From Nematostella vectensis (lineage: Eukaryota; Cnidaria; Anthozoa; Actiniaria; Edwardsiidae), in contig NC_064042.1 in the NCBI RefSeq assembly GCF_932526225.1, forward strand, positions 7,743,540 to 7,807,539: a DNA stretch of 64,000 nucleotides. The letters run 5' to 3'. The position numbers were made by a program, and so were the translations under genes. The stretch's first letter is position 1. Every line of letters starts with the position of its first letter. A model generated the notes under the pieces. The model was not told the origin of the DNA and did not search any database. It saw only the letters and a list, made by a program, of their open reading frames with translations. Below, piece by piece: positions 1-11,863 of this stretch.

Positions 1-161
1 CAGTGCCGTAGCAGGCCTCGAAATATTGGGGGCACAATACAGATACATTAAGAAAATATTTGGGGTAACAGCCACGCCCCTACTGGTCATTTCCTTATAA
101 TTTTTAAAATATTAGGAGGGGGGCACATGCCCCCAGTGCCCCACCCCCTGCTACGGCCCTG
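1..161. mobile_element. hAT-like MITE with CAG..CTG ends (left end at the window edge)
   Basis: The segment opens with CAGTGCCGTAGCAGG and closes with CCTGCTACGGCCCTG, an imperfect terminal inverted repeat around an AT-rich core flanked by C/G tracts. There is no coding capacity. The ends resemble the MITEs at 47235 and 54152 (CAGGGCCCGTAGCC, CAGGCCCGTACCC), so all three may belong to one family. The left target-site copy lies outside the window, so the insertion boundary cannot be confirmed. Confidence 0.45.
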
Positions 162-1929
162 TATTTTCATTTTAAATATATTAAATATTTCAAAATAAAA
201 ATATATGAAATGCAACAATCAGCAGAAATAAAGCAAATTAAATCATAATGAAAACAATATTCTCCACAGCCTAGGGACCCAAAAAATAGATATAAAATCT
301 ACCCTACACCCCCTTCATAGAATAGAACTAAGTCACATAAAGACACTATGGTAGTCATGTAGTAGTTTGCATTGTATTCAACATACTAGGACTCACTTAT
401 ATATGATGGCTAACCTGCTCTGTGGTCATGGGAGTCATGCATTAGTTTGTATGACATTCAACATTAAAGCAACTAGAAGTTGCTTTAATAGTGGCTGTAA
501 TGTAGAGTACATTTCAAACTTAATGCATGACCACAGAGCAAGTTGAGCCATCATAAAGGATAGCTCACCTTTTTGCTCCGTGGTTATGCAATAGTTTGAA
601 ATGTATTCAACATTAAAGCAACTACAAAAACTCTATTATATAAAAACTATATTATATAACTTCTATGTTATATACACTACTTAAGGATGGCTCAACTTGC
701 TCTGTGGTCATGCAATAGTTTGTATCTAACATTAAAGTCACTAGAGGACTCTTAGAAAAGAAACTTGCTCTGTGGTCACATGATAGTTTGTATTGTATTC
801 AATATAAAGCCACTAGAAGGACTCAGGTAGTGTTCATTCAGCACCTCTCCACTTGAGTTTTCTGTACAGCCCTCCCTTTGTCAACATCAAAACTTTGTTG
901 ACCCACTCAGGAGAAATCCAAAATTTGTTTTGCCCCCCCCCCCCCCCCTCCTCTTCAAAAATCCACAACTTCACTTGAAAATATAGATACATATAAACAA
1001 ATCATGTAATAAAAAACAACCAAGAAATAATATTTCTTATTTTTATAAGTCAAATGTGGCCTTGCGGCGTTTTGAAACAGTAAAGAATATGTATCTATAC
1101 CTATAATTTTTGCATGCCATATCACTAGTCCATATCACGCAGGACAATTTTATATTTTACTGCATGGGACTGTCCTAATAAAAGATCGTACTATGCCCTT
1201 GGTCTGATAGATCTCCCAGATCTGGTACTCGTGGGGGTGTCCAAAGCAAAGGTATCCTAGTCAGACTTTTTACACATTGACATTATTTAATAACCTGCCG
1301 TACTACATTCTAAGTATATTTTACAAATGCATATATTTCAGTTGTTGTTTTTTATTGATCCTATAGGTCAAGCTTAAATGAACTACTACAGAGTAATAAG
1401 CGATCACGGCTCAACAGCAGTAAATGTAGCCTAAATATGTTATTGGCAACACTAGGAAACAGCTTTTCTTGCATTTTGATTAATCATTTCAATAATAATA
1501 AATAAAAAAGTTTACCACTTTTATGGTTTGAAACCCCCTTCAACCACATTGAAACTTTTATGACCTCCCCATTGGCGTACCCAAAACTTTTTAGCCCCCC
1601 CCCCCCCCCATGTGGGAACCGACCCCCCCCCTCGGCCATAAATAATGAACACTCCCTCATAGAAATGATGGCTCAACTTGCTCTGTGTTCACGCAATAGA
1701 TTGAAATGTATGTAAAATTAAAGTCACTAGAGGGACTCACTTAGAAATGATGGTTCAACTTATTGCTCTGTGGTCACAGAGTAATAACACCTTTTCCTTT
1801 AAATTTTCAGTGCCGTAACTACTATAGCCCCCCCAGAAATGACCAGTAGACTGTGCCCCCCCCAGTTTTCTTAATGAGTCTTCTATCGTGCCCCCCCCCC
1901 CTATATTTTGATGTCCATTGATGACTAAC
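162..1929. other. Repeat-rich intron of the minus-strand GTPase gene
   Basis: No exon of the GTPase or of another gene is recognisable here. The stretch holds several diverged copies of a short repeat containing GCTCTGTGGTCATGCAATAG followed by an ATTCAACATTAAAGC-type stretch (near 415, 575, 700, 765, 1675 and 1750). It also holds homopolymer C tracts near 935-950, 1595-1610 and 1890-1900, and a fragment at about 1810 that resembles the CAGTGCCGTA end of the MITE at position 1. AT-rich filler makes up the rest. Confidence 0.5.
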
Positions 1930-2254
1930 CTTGCTCTGTTGCCGTATCAAACTCGAAGAACCCCCTCGTGTCAACCATTGTAAAGCCTAAATCATGAAAG
2001 AACTCCTCGAGAACTTCGGTGCCCTCGCCTCCGGAAGACTGTACTACCGCTAGCTCGTGCTCCGGGCCAAACAGTAATTTGTGAACTGTATTTATCAGCG
2101 CAGACTTTCCAGAACCAGTCATTCCAAACACCGCTATTCGGGATTTGAATCCTTCCATTTCGCCCTCTTCGGCATCTCCAAACATATCGAGGCCCAACAT
2201 GTCGCCAGTTTTGTATACAAGAAGCTGTTTTGCTTGTTCTTCTATGGAAGACAT
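1930..2254 (-). CDS. P-loop GTPase, first coding exon (partial gene)
   Basis: The exon encodes 108 residues from ATG at 2254 to a donor after GAGCAAG (intron begins GTTAGT). It contains a Walker A/G1 motif, GMTGSGKS, at residues 44-51 and a hydrophobic strand leading to a DTRG G3 motif at residues 95-98. These are the first half of a TRAFAC-type G domain. The spacing of about 44 residues between G1 and G3 and the following FFEF suggest a dynamin-like, IRG-like or AIG1-like protein, but the exact family cannot be fixed from this half. The G4 motif must lie in later exons beyond the left edge. There is no signal peptide, so a cytosolic location is inferred. Confidence 0.6.
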
Positions 2255-3357
2255 GATTCGCTTACCAATATATGGGACGAATCGGCTTGTAGCAGAAGCT
2301 GTAAATCGTGTACAGTGAAAGAAGTAAGGTGCGGTGAATTCTGATAAATGTTTATGAATTCAAATTCGTGGAAGTAATCAGTGAAACCGGAAGTGGACCC
2401 GAAAATAAAAGCGGAAGTGGATTGCATTTGACAGTCAATTGCAGGCGACAGTATGAGTTGCGGACAACAGTGAGCTATGGCGTTATATCCCCGCCAAAAT
2501 TCGATCTTGTGATTTGACATTCAAAGGACGTTTCAATGTGCAACTTTTGTCATGCAATATTTGACGGTCACAATTTAACATGCGTGCATCTATAATGCGA
2601 TTTTCTATGGTCACAATTCAACATGCGTGCTTACAATTCGACATCCATGTCCATAATGCAATGTGTTTTTATCGCAGTTATACTTGCTTCTTAAACCATT
2701 TGACACCGCACCTTAAAAATTCAATATTAATTTTGCAATCCAACATTCATTGATCCTAGTACCCCCAGCTAGCTGAGTGACCCAGTTGATCCAAGTACCC
2801 CCAGCTAGCTGAGTGATCCACTTGACCCAAGTACCTCAGCTAGCTGAGTGACCCCACTTTTCCCCAGATTCCCAGCACCCCAACTTTCCCCAGATTCCCA
2901 GCACCCTGCTTCCCAGATGCCTGGGATGCACTTGTAGGCGATGGTGGATTGACCACATCTAACCCCACTCTCCCCTTTCTTCCCGGGCCGCAAAATGTGT
3001 CACTTCTTATTTAAGGACCGTTAATTCTAATCTAAGGACTGTTAATTCTTATTTAAGTACCGTACTCAACAACCCCCATCTTCCCCGGCTATCAATGTGT
3101 CATTTCCCACAATTATTTTTCCATATGATTCCTTTGATTTCGCACCCAATCAGTAATTCCTGATACGAACCTGGCGATGATGAATTGCACATTTGACTGC
3201 GCACCCCAGATGGTGGATTGCGCACATCCCCCCCTCTTCGGCCGCAAAAAGGTTGATTATTTTTCCTTTAATTACCTTCAATAATTATTTTTCCATATGA
3301 TGCCTACGACTGCGCATCCCATCAGAAATGTCTGGTCACGCTAACGCTCCTAAGTGA
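2255..3357. other. Upstream region of the GTPase gene with small tandem repeats
   Basis: No gene is supported. Around 2760-2860 a unit of about 40 bp containing CCCCAGCTAGCTGAGTGA occurs three times, followed by two copies of a CCCCAGATTCCCAGCACCC unit near 2862-2907. Around 2570-2670 short phrases (CAACATGCGTGC, ACAATTCGACAT) recur. The GTPase promoter presumably lies just right of 2254, but no TATA box is obvious. Confidence 0.4.
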
Positions 3358-3960
3358 TGGTGAATTGCGCATTGCAGGCAATCGTAAATTGCGCATTGCA
3401 GGCGATGTGAAATGCGCATTGCAGGCGATTGTAAATTGCGCATTGCAGGCGATTGTAAATTGCGTATGGCAGGCGATTCTAAATTGCGCATTGCAGGCGA
3501 TGATGAATTGCGCATTGCAGACGATGGTGAATTGCGCCTTGCAGGCGATTGTAAATTGCGCATTGCAGGCGATGATGAATTGCGCATTAAAGTCGATTGT
3601 AAGTTGCGCATTGAAGGCGATGATGAATTGCGCATTGCAGGCGATTGTAAATTGCGCATTGCATGCTGCGATGGTGAATTGCGTATTGCAGGCGATGGTA
3701 AATTGCACATTGCAGGCGATGGTGAATTGCGCATTGCATGCTGCGATGGTGAATTGCGCATTGCAGACGATGGTGAATTGCGACTTGCAGGCGATTGTAA
3801 ATTGCGCATTGCAGGCGATGGTGAATTGCATATTGCAGGCGATGGTGAATTGCGCATTCCATGCTCCGATGGTGAATTGCGCATTGCAAGCGTTGGTCAG
3901 TTGCGCATTGTAGGTCAATTGCGCATTTCAGGCGATGGTGAATTATATATCGCAGGCGAT
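3358..3960. repeat. 24-bp minisatellite, first copy
   Basis: Roughly 25 units of a 24-bp repeat, built from ATTGCGCATTGCAGGCGATG plus a variable TGTA/GTGA tail, run through the segment. The period is a multiple of three and the unit lacks stops in several frames, so both strands show open frames of 100-215 codons. These have no start context, no domain and a perfect repeat structure, and are not genes. The same array and its right flank recur at 20240-20708, marking a segmental duplication. Confidence 0.9.
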
Positions 3961-4479
3961 GATAGATTTTTTTGTGATGTTATCATTATGTGCAAAAATC
4001 AGATTCTTTTTCACAATCTTCTTCTTCCCTTCAATAAAATAGATGCTGATGCAAGATGAGTCAGCAGGTTTGGTAGAGTCATGCGATGAATGACGGCATT
4101 CTCTTTGATCTTCCACATTTTGTCCCCCAGGGAAAGATAATATTCTACCCTTTATTAATCGTCTTTAAAACCCTTCACCCTTTCGGAAATCAGAGAAAAA
4201 GGCAAAAACCTTTATCGTAATTCATAACTCTCGAAAGGACGAAACAGTAAGCATGAGCTTTAAGCATTTGACTTATGTTTTTTCATTGGAGGGCACTAGA
4301 CAGCCAGACGATGAGATTACAAATGCATGAACACCTGCGGTTCGTAATAAATGCTCCCGCCCTAAAGGCGCAACGCGGGCATAGTATAAATAACCCATTT
4401 CACGTACTCGCTTACGCATTCTATTGCGGTCGTTAACTGCACAGTCGCTGGCTCTGTCCAAATACGTGACTGCGTGAGA
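3961..4479. other. Duplicated flank and probable promoter region of exon-1 copy A
   Basis: Positions 3961-4168 match 20500-20708 almost base for base, so they belong to the duplicated block that starts with the 24-bp minisatellite. From about 4169 to 4479 the sequence is unlike the regions upstream of copies B-D. Copy A therefore has its own upstream DNA, including the TATA-like element annotated separately. Confidence 0.55.
4385..4392 (+). promoter_or_regulatory. Possible TATA box of exon-1 copy A
   Basis: TATAAATA lies 88-95 bp upstream of the ATG at 4480, within a sequence not shared by the other exon-1 copies. If used, transcription would start roughly 60 bp before the ATG. The motif is short and occurs by chance in AT-rich DNA, so this is a suggestion only. 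Confidence 0.3.
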
Positions 4480-4703
4480 ATGGTTCTCGGGCACATGCTA
4501 CACTTCGCCTTGCTTGTGATATCTGCGTTCCCCTTGACTTGTGCCAAAGTGTGTTATAAGCCCGTGTGTGAGTTCAGGCTGGTCATACGGACGGCAAGGT
4601 CCATGTTACACACTGTCAAGCTACAGGATGGCAGTCACGTGTCCTATACCGTGGGGCTTCGGCCGAACGGCAGCCTTTATCTTATTCCGTCTACATTCAC
4701 TCG
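4480..4703 (+). CDS. Multicopper oxidase exon 1, copy A (possible alternative first exon)
   Basis: This is a 224-bp coding exon from ATG to ACT CG|GTAAGG. It encodes a signal peptide of about 22 residues (MVLGHMLHFALLVISAFPLT then CA) and a short region beginning KVCYKPVCEFRLVIR. The exon ends in phase 2, the phase needed to join exon 2 of the oxidase at 23837. It is intact and differs from copies B-D by only a few bases. Use as an alternative start would need splicing over about 19 kb and past copies B-D. Otherwise it is an orphan exon from segmental duplication. Confidence 0.55.
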
Positions 4704-5529
4704 GTAAGGTGATCAATCTCTCTATACCATAATTAGTTTGTGTGCTTGATTTGAAATGACGTATAATGTTATGAAGGACTTCGAGTAAAAGTGTAAATAT
4801 TAAATTCCAGTAAATTCTAGTAGAGTGGTTTTCAAAAACCTGTAAAATACTATTTAGTTTATTAAGTACTAATACACTGTGATGTATTTGTTCTCTTTTG
4901 TTCTGGCTTGACTATGTAAGAGTTAATTACCGAGAGCCGAGGCAATAAGCGATAAAAAACGCAAAATGTGTCTCAGAATCTTAATCAATCTCTCTATAGA
5001 TCTCCTTTGGTTTGTGTGTTTGTTATGGAATATACATTTACTCGGTATACGTTTTATTCATTAGTTTGTGTGCTTTTTTTTCGTTTTCAGTAATAATAAT
5101 CTCTTGATTTTGTAAGGGGCCGCTTATCGGGGAGATAAATAAGTAAATAATTAGAAAATATAGTTTATACTCAAATGGCTCTTTATTGTATAACTGATAC
5201 CAATAGACAAAAGCTTTAACCTGACGCTTTACAAATTAAAAAAAAAACAGGCAATGATATCTTCATCAGTGACGCTATCATAAATAGTTCGTTGTATTTG
5301 TAGCTAGCTAATTCGTTGTAACAACATGAGTTACTTTTGGATCACGAATTACAAGGCGGCGTTATGTAATTCACATGTGAAAAACCTTACTCTAATTATA
5401 GTAAGGCCATTGGTTTCCTATTTCAAAACAACCCGCGACTGCCGTTCACGCGGCTGTTTTGTTGATGGTTGTAAATGATAGCCTTAATGGGATTCTATTT
5501 TACCACCTTTTTCCTACACTCCCAAAAGG

Positions 5530-5574
<45 letters not shown>

Positions 5575-6276
5575 ATTTTTATTATTATTATTATTGTTGT
5601 TGTTGTTGTTGATTTTGATTTTGTTGTTATTTGAAAAAGGCAATAACAGGAATTAATACAAATTTATGAACATATTAAATACGCATTTGATATGATAGAA
5701 AGGCTGTATGTGTAATCCGACACTGGTTCGTTGGACATCACGCTTTTATCGAAGATGAGAGTTCGACGCACATTATAACGATGATTATAATCGGCGAAAC
5801 CCAAGATGAGTAGGCAGCTTTTGTCGTGTACAGTCGTGGACACTTCTATAAATCTATCCCTATCAGGTCGACATGGGAAGAACCCCCCCCCCCATTTTCA
5901 TCAGTGGTTCTAGGTCAGGCATTTGCGCTACTGGCTATTAAAAAGAAAAAGGTTCAAGGCAAAAATACAACTAGTGAAAAATCTGGGTGATGTGGTGATT
6001 AAATCTACATCCCATCTGTCAGCAAGCCAGGACACTGAAGACACATTTAACAAAATTAATAAAAGATACCAAGCCAAAGATCCGACGATAAGGGTTGATT
6101 TAGAAAGCCGTAGGCCGTAATCATTACCAAAAGTTGACAGTAAAACAGTAGCTAGGCATGACATAACATAACTCAGTTATCAGTGTCAAGCCGTAAATTT
6201 CCCGCCTTTTTCGTGTGAATAACCAAGGGTTATTAAGGTTCAACGGACGAATATCACATGCTCGGGATTCGTGAGA
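4704..6276. other. Duplicated non-coding block between exon-1 copies A and B
   Basis: Two duplicated segments meet here. The part after copy A (about 4980-5520) is homologous to 6520-7090 after copy B. The part from about 5640 to 6240 is homologous to 20830-21400 before copy D. A TTA/ATT microsatellite at 5530-5630 lies between them. A 60-codon open frame at 5923-6120 recurs at 21062, but two of the few differences change amino acids (A to V, N to I), so it shows no sign of protein-level constraint. Confidence 0.55.
5530..5630. repeat. TTA/TTG microsatellite
   Basis: Trinucleotide run of TTA followed by TTG repeats. Related runs occur at 7105-7205 and 20707-20828 in equivalent places of the duplicated blocks. 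Confidence 0.85.
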
Positions 6277-6500
6277 ATGGGTCTCGGGCACATGCTACAC
6301 TTCGCCTTGCTTGTGATATCTGCGTTTCCCTTGACTTGTGCCAAAGTGTGTTATAAGCCCATGTGTGAGTTCAGGCTGGTCATACGGACGGCAAGGTCCA
6401 TGTTACACACTGTCAAGCTACAGGATGGCAGTCACGTGTCCTATACCGTGGGGCTTCGGCCCAACGGCAGCCTTGATCTCATTCCTTCTACATTCATCCG
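6277..6500 (+). CDS. Multicopper oxidase exon 1, copy B (possible alternative first exon)
   Basis: Second 224-bp copy of the signal-peptide exon. It starts MGLGHMLHFALLVIS and ends TTC ATC CG|GTGAGA. Relative to copy A it carries V2G, V27M (KVCYKPM), Y67D and a T73I change before the donor. The frame, donor and phase 2 are intact. Copy D shares the MGLG start and the GTGAGACGAA donor context, so B and D are closest relatives. Transcript data would be needed to tell an alternative first exon from a dead duplicate. Confidence 0.5.
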
Positions 6501-9022
6501 GTGAGACGAATCAATATCTCCATAGATTCATCAGTTTGTGTGTTTGTTGTAGAATATAAAATCGTTATATATATTCAGGTCTATAGTTTGTGTGCTTTAT
6601 CATATTCGTTTTCGGTAATAATGTCATTTTTACCGCCTAGTTCTTGGGTGGAGTACTCCTGATTTGGTAAGGGGACGCTTAGCGGGGAGATAAATAAATA
6701 AAGAATTAGTTATAAAATATAATGTATCCCAAGTGGACTCGTTATTGTGTATAACTGATACCAGTAGACAAAAGCAAGAGATCTCACATGACGCTTTACA
6801 AATTTAAAAAAAGCAGGCAATGATATCAAATTAGTCCCGCTATCATAAATAGTTCGTTGTATTTGTAGCTAGTTAATCCGTTGGAACACTTGAGTTATTT
6901 TCGGATCACGGTTACAAGGCTGCGTTATGTAATACACGTGTGAAAAACCTTACTCTAATTAAAGGAAGGCCACTGGCTTGGCCATTGCAAAGCATCTCGC
7001 GACTGCCGTTCACGTGGCTGTTTTGTTGATGGTTGTAAATGATAGCCTTAATGGGATCCTACTGCGCCACCTTTATCCCACAGTCCCAGACTTACGTAAC
7101 TTATTAGTTATAATAATAATAATAATAATTATTATTATAGTTATATTTTGTTTATTTATTTATTATTATTATATATTATTATTATTTATTGTTGTTGTTG
7201 TTATTTATAAAAGGCAATAACTCACTTGCTGGAGAAATATGACAGAAATTAATACAAATTTATGAGCATATTAAATACGCATTTGATATGATAACTAGAC
7301 CCTGCGCGCAGGGTTGACTGGGATGACTGAGATCTGCAATTTGATTCGGCATTGTGTTGTGACATTAATGACAAACATTCTACTGCCCACCACCTTTGGA
7401 TATAATAAAAACATGTATAATCTTGTTTTTTATTGTATATGCCATATCAGAACAATGATTGGGGCAAGAAAGGTACGAAGCATCATCTCTTGAGGTGTGG
7501 GGTGGACTCGAGGTGTGCTCCATTAAAGAAGATGGGGCTGATTGTCTTATCTTTTACAGTGTAAAAATCTTACAAATACTATCCCCGCAGCAGCGACAGC
7601 ACCAAAATAAAATTCAGGGAAACTGAGAATGTGACAGAATGTTTTAACATTCATTAATATTTAAAAACATTTTTTAAACATTTCTTTTGTTCACTGCCCT
7701 CAATGTGCTATCACTTAGGGGTAAAGTTATTTTAACACCCAAAGTGAGCCACATTGTGTTAACAATATAATTTAGATAAAATGTAAGTACAAAGGAAACA
7801 ACAATAATGCTATCATATTGTTTAAACATTTTTGTTTTAAAGTAAATGAGAGGGCTATAGAATATCCAGAGACTTGAAATTACCTACCACAGTTAAAAAT
7901 CTGTATGTGTAACCCGACACTGGTTCGCAACGCTTATCGTTGGACTACCCGTGGTTATCGAAGATGAGAGTTCGACGCACATTATTACGGTGATTATCAT
8001 CGGCGAAACCCAAGATGAGTAGGCAGGTTTTGCCGTGTACACTTTTATACAGTATGAGGTACCCACCAAATAACACCTCATTCACATTAGCGCCTAAACC
8101 AGTTTCAAGGTGATTTAATTAAACTGGTTTAAATCTCCCAAAAAACCAGGAACAAAACTAAATAGACTGTGCTGTACATGTTACTAAGTGATCATTTAGC
8201 TAGTAAGTTTTCAACACATGAGAAACTTGGCAAGTTATCAGGCAAAGAAAAACCTTGTTTGAACATGCTTTTAGTGTGAATGCAGCGTAAGTTTTCAATA
8301 AAGAATGACTAAGAATAAAGTACAACCGATGCCCCCGGCCATGCTAATTGACGGCTCTTGTGGCTGACTCGTGGGAAAGGCCAACTGTCTGGCTTTAAAC
8401 AAGTGCACTTCAACCCTGTGAGAAAAATCCGCACTGTTAGAGATTCACTCTCATTTAATTATGTTATGAGCGCTATTCACAAATACAGTTATTATCCAAA
8501 TAAAGTTGTTATTATTCTAACCAAGTAGGACAGGCATTTGTAAAAAAAAATGCAACGAGGTGTTTTCAGGTTGTAGGTTGTTTTCAGGCTGGTATCGCTT
8601 GGTATTAGACGAAGTAGTGTGATTATAGATTTGTAAAGAGCGTTAAAAGGATTAGCCTGCTAGGGATTCCTGTGGAAGAAGGAAAGGGAAAAGGATAGCC
8701 TGTGTGCAGCCGAAAATAGTTCCGTAATAATGGAACTAGAGTTACGATTTTATTTCGTAGTAGCTTATTTCAATCCGATATGTTTACTGTAAACCATGAC
8801 ACACACAACGGTAACGTGAACCACTATATAATTTATTAATACACACAGTAAGCTTGGGTCACCTGTGCTCGGACTGACTTAGCTGGTTGACAGTTATGGT
8901 TGAACTAATGATGCAGCTAATAATTACTGGGATACCTGTGGTAGCCCGGTTATAAAAAGCAACTGGCTTTTTATTTTTCGTCGTGGTTCCTAAGAACGTA
9001 AATTATTGCGCAATCCAATGTA
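6501..9022. other. Duplicated and unique non-coding DNA after exon-1 copy B
   Basis: Positions 6520-7300 repeat the region after copy A. Positions 7500-7880 are homologous to 13290-13620, including the phrase TGCCCTCAATGTGCTATCAC. Positions 7900-8040 repeat a block also seen at 5703-5815 and 20912-21035. From 8041 to about 8924 no repeat or gene is recognised. At 8925 the left arm of a large inverted repeat begins. Confidence 0.5.
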
Positions 9023-10463
9023 GTCCAGACCTGGGACTCTCTTTGCGCTCGACATTCGTGAAAGAGGGTCCACTATTTATTGCATGCGCATGCGCGAAAA
9101 TACACCGCATATTTGCGGTGTGGCCTGGTTGCTTAGTTCAAGATGGCTGCGAAAGGGACGAGCGAGGGTTTATTTCAGAAATAATACGCTGATTTTGGTC
9201 GTGGATAAATACTTAATTGTCAATCTTTTCTGAGAACAGGACAGATGATAAGAGTCTGGAAAATATATCAATCAAAGAGCTTTTCCGTTTTCGTTATTTT
9301 CACGCGCGCGCTTTAGGCAATAGCGTCATTTCAAACGAGCGCGCGCTTTTTTGGAATTTGATTTTCAATCACATTTTATCGCGTTTTTATAGAAAACAAA
9401 GTCCAAGCAGTTCGCTGATATTCCTTCACATGTACAAAACATTATTTTCAACTTAGCGATGATCGATTTTCGGAGCTCTGCACTCGACAAGGTCTAGCGG
9501 GAATCGACCCTCCTTAGGCACGTCCGTTATTGCGCGCGCTCGTATTTCAACTTTTGCCGTGAAGATCGCTGATTGGTACATGTTCGCGCATGCGCATGCA
9601 ATAAATACTGGACCCTCTCACGCGAGCCAGAATGTCGAGCGCAAAGAGAGTCCCAGGCGCCCGTTTCTCGAAACACCCGAGAATGCTCGGGCCCGAAAAC
9701 TTTATTTTGCTTTTTTGCCCAAAATTTCGCACGTTTTCCTTTTTGAGAACCGCTTTCATGTTTTAGAACAGTTTGAACTTCCTCTTGGTTCATATTCCAA
9801 ATGATTTCGCTCAATAGGGCTATTTTCGAAGTTTTGCTGAAGCCAAAAAGTTAGCCGAAAAGTCTCGGGTGAGTGCGAGGTCCCGAGAACTTTCTTAATA
9901 TTTAAGCCATGTGAATTTCGGCGCATGCAATAAATACTGGACCCTCTCACGCGAGCCAGAATGTCGAGCGCAAAGAGAGTCCCAGGCGCCCGTTTCTCGA
10001 AACACCTGAGAATGCTCGGGCCCGAAAACTTTATTTTGCTATTTTGCCCAAAATTTCGCACGTTTTCCTTTTTGAGAACCGCTTTCATGTTTTAGAACAG
10101 TTTAACTTCCTCTTGGTTCATATTCTAAATGATTTCGCTCAATAGGGCTATTTTCGAAGTTTTGCTGAAGCCAAAAAGTTACCCGAAAAGTCTCGGGTGA
10201 GTGCGAGGTCCCGAGAACTTTCTTAATATTTAAGCCATGTGAATTTCGGGCCCGAGAAGTTCGGGAAAGATCAAAATCTAAAAATCTAAAGAGAATCATC
10301 CTTTACATGAATCTTTGTGGTAAAATACGATGTTGACGATATTTCAACACATTTAGATACCATAAATTTGATAGAAATTAGCCAGCTTTTCAAATTTAAG
10401 GAATAAATCGTTTTCGGGCCCAGAATTCTCGGGTGTTTTGAGAAACGAGCCCCAGGTCTGGAC
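9023..10463. mobile_element. 1.44-kb non-autonomous TA-flanked element with nested inverted repeats
   Basis: Termini GTCCAGACCTGGG and CCCAGGTCTGGAC form a perfect 13-bp inverted repeat, and TA lies on both sides (9021-9022 and 10464-10465), as for Tc1/mariner-type insertion. Inside, a segment of roughly 340 bp beginning GCATGCAATAAATACTGGAC is present twice in direct order (about 9594 and 9926). The stretch at 9030-9098 is the reverse complement of 9583-9661. No transposase frame is visible; open frames on both strands are repeats of each other. Superfamily assignment is inference from the TA target. Confidence 0.6.
9079..9100. promoter_or_regulatory. NRF1-like palindromic site inside the TA element
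   Basis: The stretch TTGCATGCGCATGCGCG contains the alternating GCATGC core typical of NRF1 sites. About 55 bp downstream lies CAAGATGGCTGCG, which resembles a YY1 site. The inverted copy at 9583-9602 repeats the GCATGCGCATGC core. Both sit inside a repeat, so they may be a promoter fragment carried by the element. Confidence 0.3.
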
Positions 10464-11863
10464 TAAGATCCATGTTATTTGTGGAGTTGAAGGCCCGATT
10501 CGCGATTTGATAACTGTATATTTTACCATAGCCTCAATTTCTACCAAGTTATTGTGGAAAATTATCTCAGCTTGGATTGATTTCGCTTTATTAACTCGTG
10601 TTAATGCATTTGCGACCCGAATAGACCCGATACACGTGAGGCTCGAGATTAGAATTATATGTGCTGACTGCTTTAGACTCATACAGTTTACCTCAAGACT
10701 TAATAAAATGTGCTCTGGACACTCATGAATGGACTCGAGGTATTTACCTTTATTGCTTAATCTATTTTGAAGTGGAAGTAGTTTGAAACAATTGATTCAT
10801 TGATGGAAATCGTCTCCTACAAATCTCTTTGTCAATGAATGAATCCCAAAGAATAGGCTACTTAGATCGGACACTTGACCGGGTACCCATAAGATGAATT
10901 TTGTTTTCTTACTATAAAATATCTTGATCTCTCTCATTGAATGTCATATCATTTTTACCACGTCGATTTCAATAAAGCACAGAATATGTGTAACTTACTT
11001 AAATTGAGACAAGTTCCATCTTAAGTGTCAAAAATCTTATACTAGAAAAGTTAAAATCCTGCTGCTTTGGCTTTTGTATCTATTTAGAGGTAAACATGTT
11101 AGTAGTCATGCGTTGTGTAAGATATGTTAATCTATGAAAATTATTTTGGTACTTTTTTTTGGTGCATCCTTTAGATGAGTTTTGTTATTTCCCTAAATAC
11201 CTTCATTCCTCATTGAATGTCATTTTATTTTTATGGAACATTTTCAATTAAATCTAGATAATTGTGTTGTCTTTGTAGTGTTGTTGATCTTGAAAATGTG
11301 TATATGCTCTAATTTCAAGTCAGGATATTCAAAAGCCCTCTCATTTGACTTCAAAATAAATAAATAAATAAATGTTGTTGTTTACTTTACACTTACATAA
11401 ATAAAATGATAAATTTGAATAAAATTATATTGCTCATGCAATATGACTGGCTTTAGGTGTTAAAATAAATTGAGATGTTGTTAACAAAAACCTTGAGTGG
11501 CCCTCATGGGCTACCGTATAAGGGTTGATTTAGAAAGCCGTAATACCAACAGTTGAGAGTAAACCAGTTGGTTTCTTGAAAAGTTTTGTTTTCTTGATCG
11601 TTTTAGTGCGGTATTTGCTGTATATTTACAGTGCAAGAAGCCTCTAGCTCCAGTTAGTCGCGGATCGATAGGAACAAATAAGAGAGCCGCTTTGCATGAC
11701 ATAACATAACCTAGTTATCAGTGTCAAGCCGTTCAACTCCTGCCTATTTCGTGCACATGCAACCAAGGGTTATGAAGGTTCAAGGGACGAATAGCACATG
11801 CTCAGATGCGGTCGTGAACTTCGTCCCAAATGCTTGCAGCGTCCAAACACGGCATTCGTGAGA
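10464..11863. other. Inner left arm and leader of exon-1 copy C
   Basis: Up to about 11402 this is the inner part of the inverted-repeat left arm, with no gene. From 11515 a short fragment (AAGGGTTGATTTAGAAAGCCG) of the block seen at 6090 and 21220 appears. From 11700 the leader shared with copies B and D runs into exon-1 copy C. An upstream in-frame ATG at 11798 would add 22 residues before the signal peptide. Confidence 0.5.

Larger units (their letters stand above)
8925..11402 (+). repeat. Left arm of a large inverted repeat (partner 13540-14613)
   Basis: The phrase ACTGGGATACCTGTGGTAGC near 8928 is the reverse complement of GCTACCACAGGTATCCCAGT near 14591. Likewise AGATCCATGTTATTTGTG at 10467 pairs with 14325, and CCCTCTCATTTGACTTC at 11336 pairs with sequence near 13610. 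The left arm is longer because the TA-flanked element at 9023-10463 sits inside it and is absent from the right arm. That dates the element after the inversion-duplication or shows lineage-specific loss. The loop between the arms contains exon-1 copy C. Confidence 0.75.

Noticed and set aside
3322-4059. Frames of 100-215 codons with repeating RIAGDGEL- or CNAQFTIA-type motifs
   Set aside because: 24-bp minisatellite; all frames are equally repetitive, with no start context or partner exons.
5923-6120. 60-codon frame repeated at 21062-21250
   Set aside because: It recurs because of segmental duplication, and differences between copies change amino acids; no domain is recognised.
9527-10299. 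Overlapping 65-110-codon frames on both strands
   Set aside because: They fall in the direct and inverted duplications of the TA-flanked element and mirror each other.
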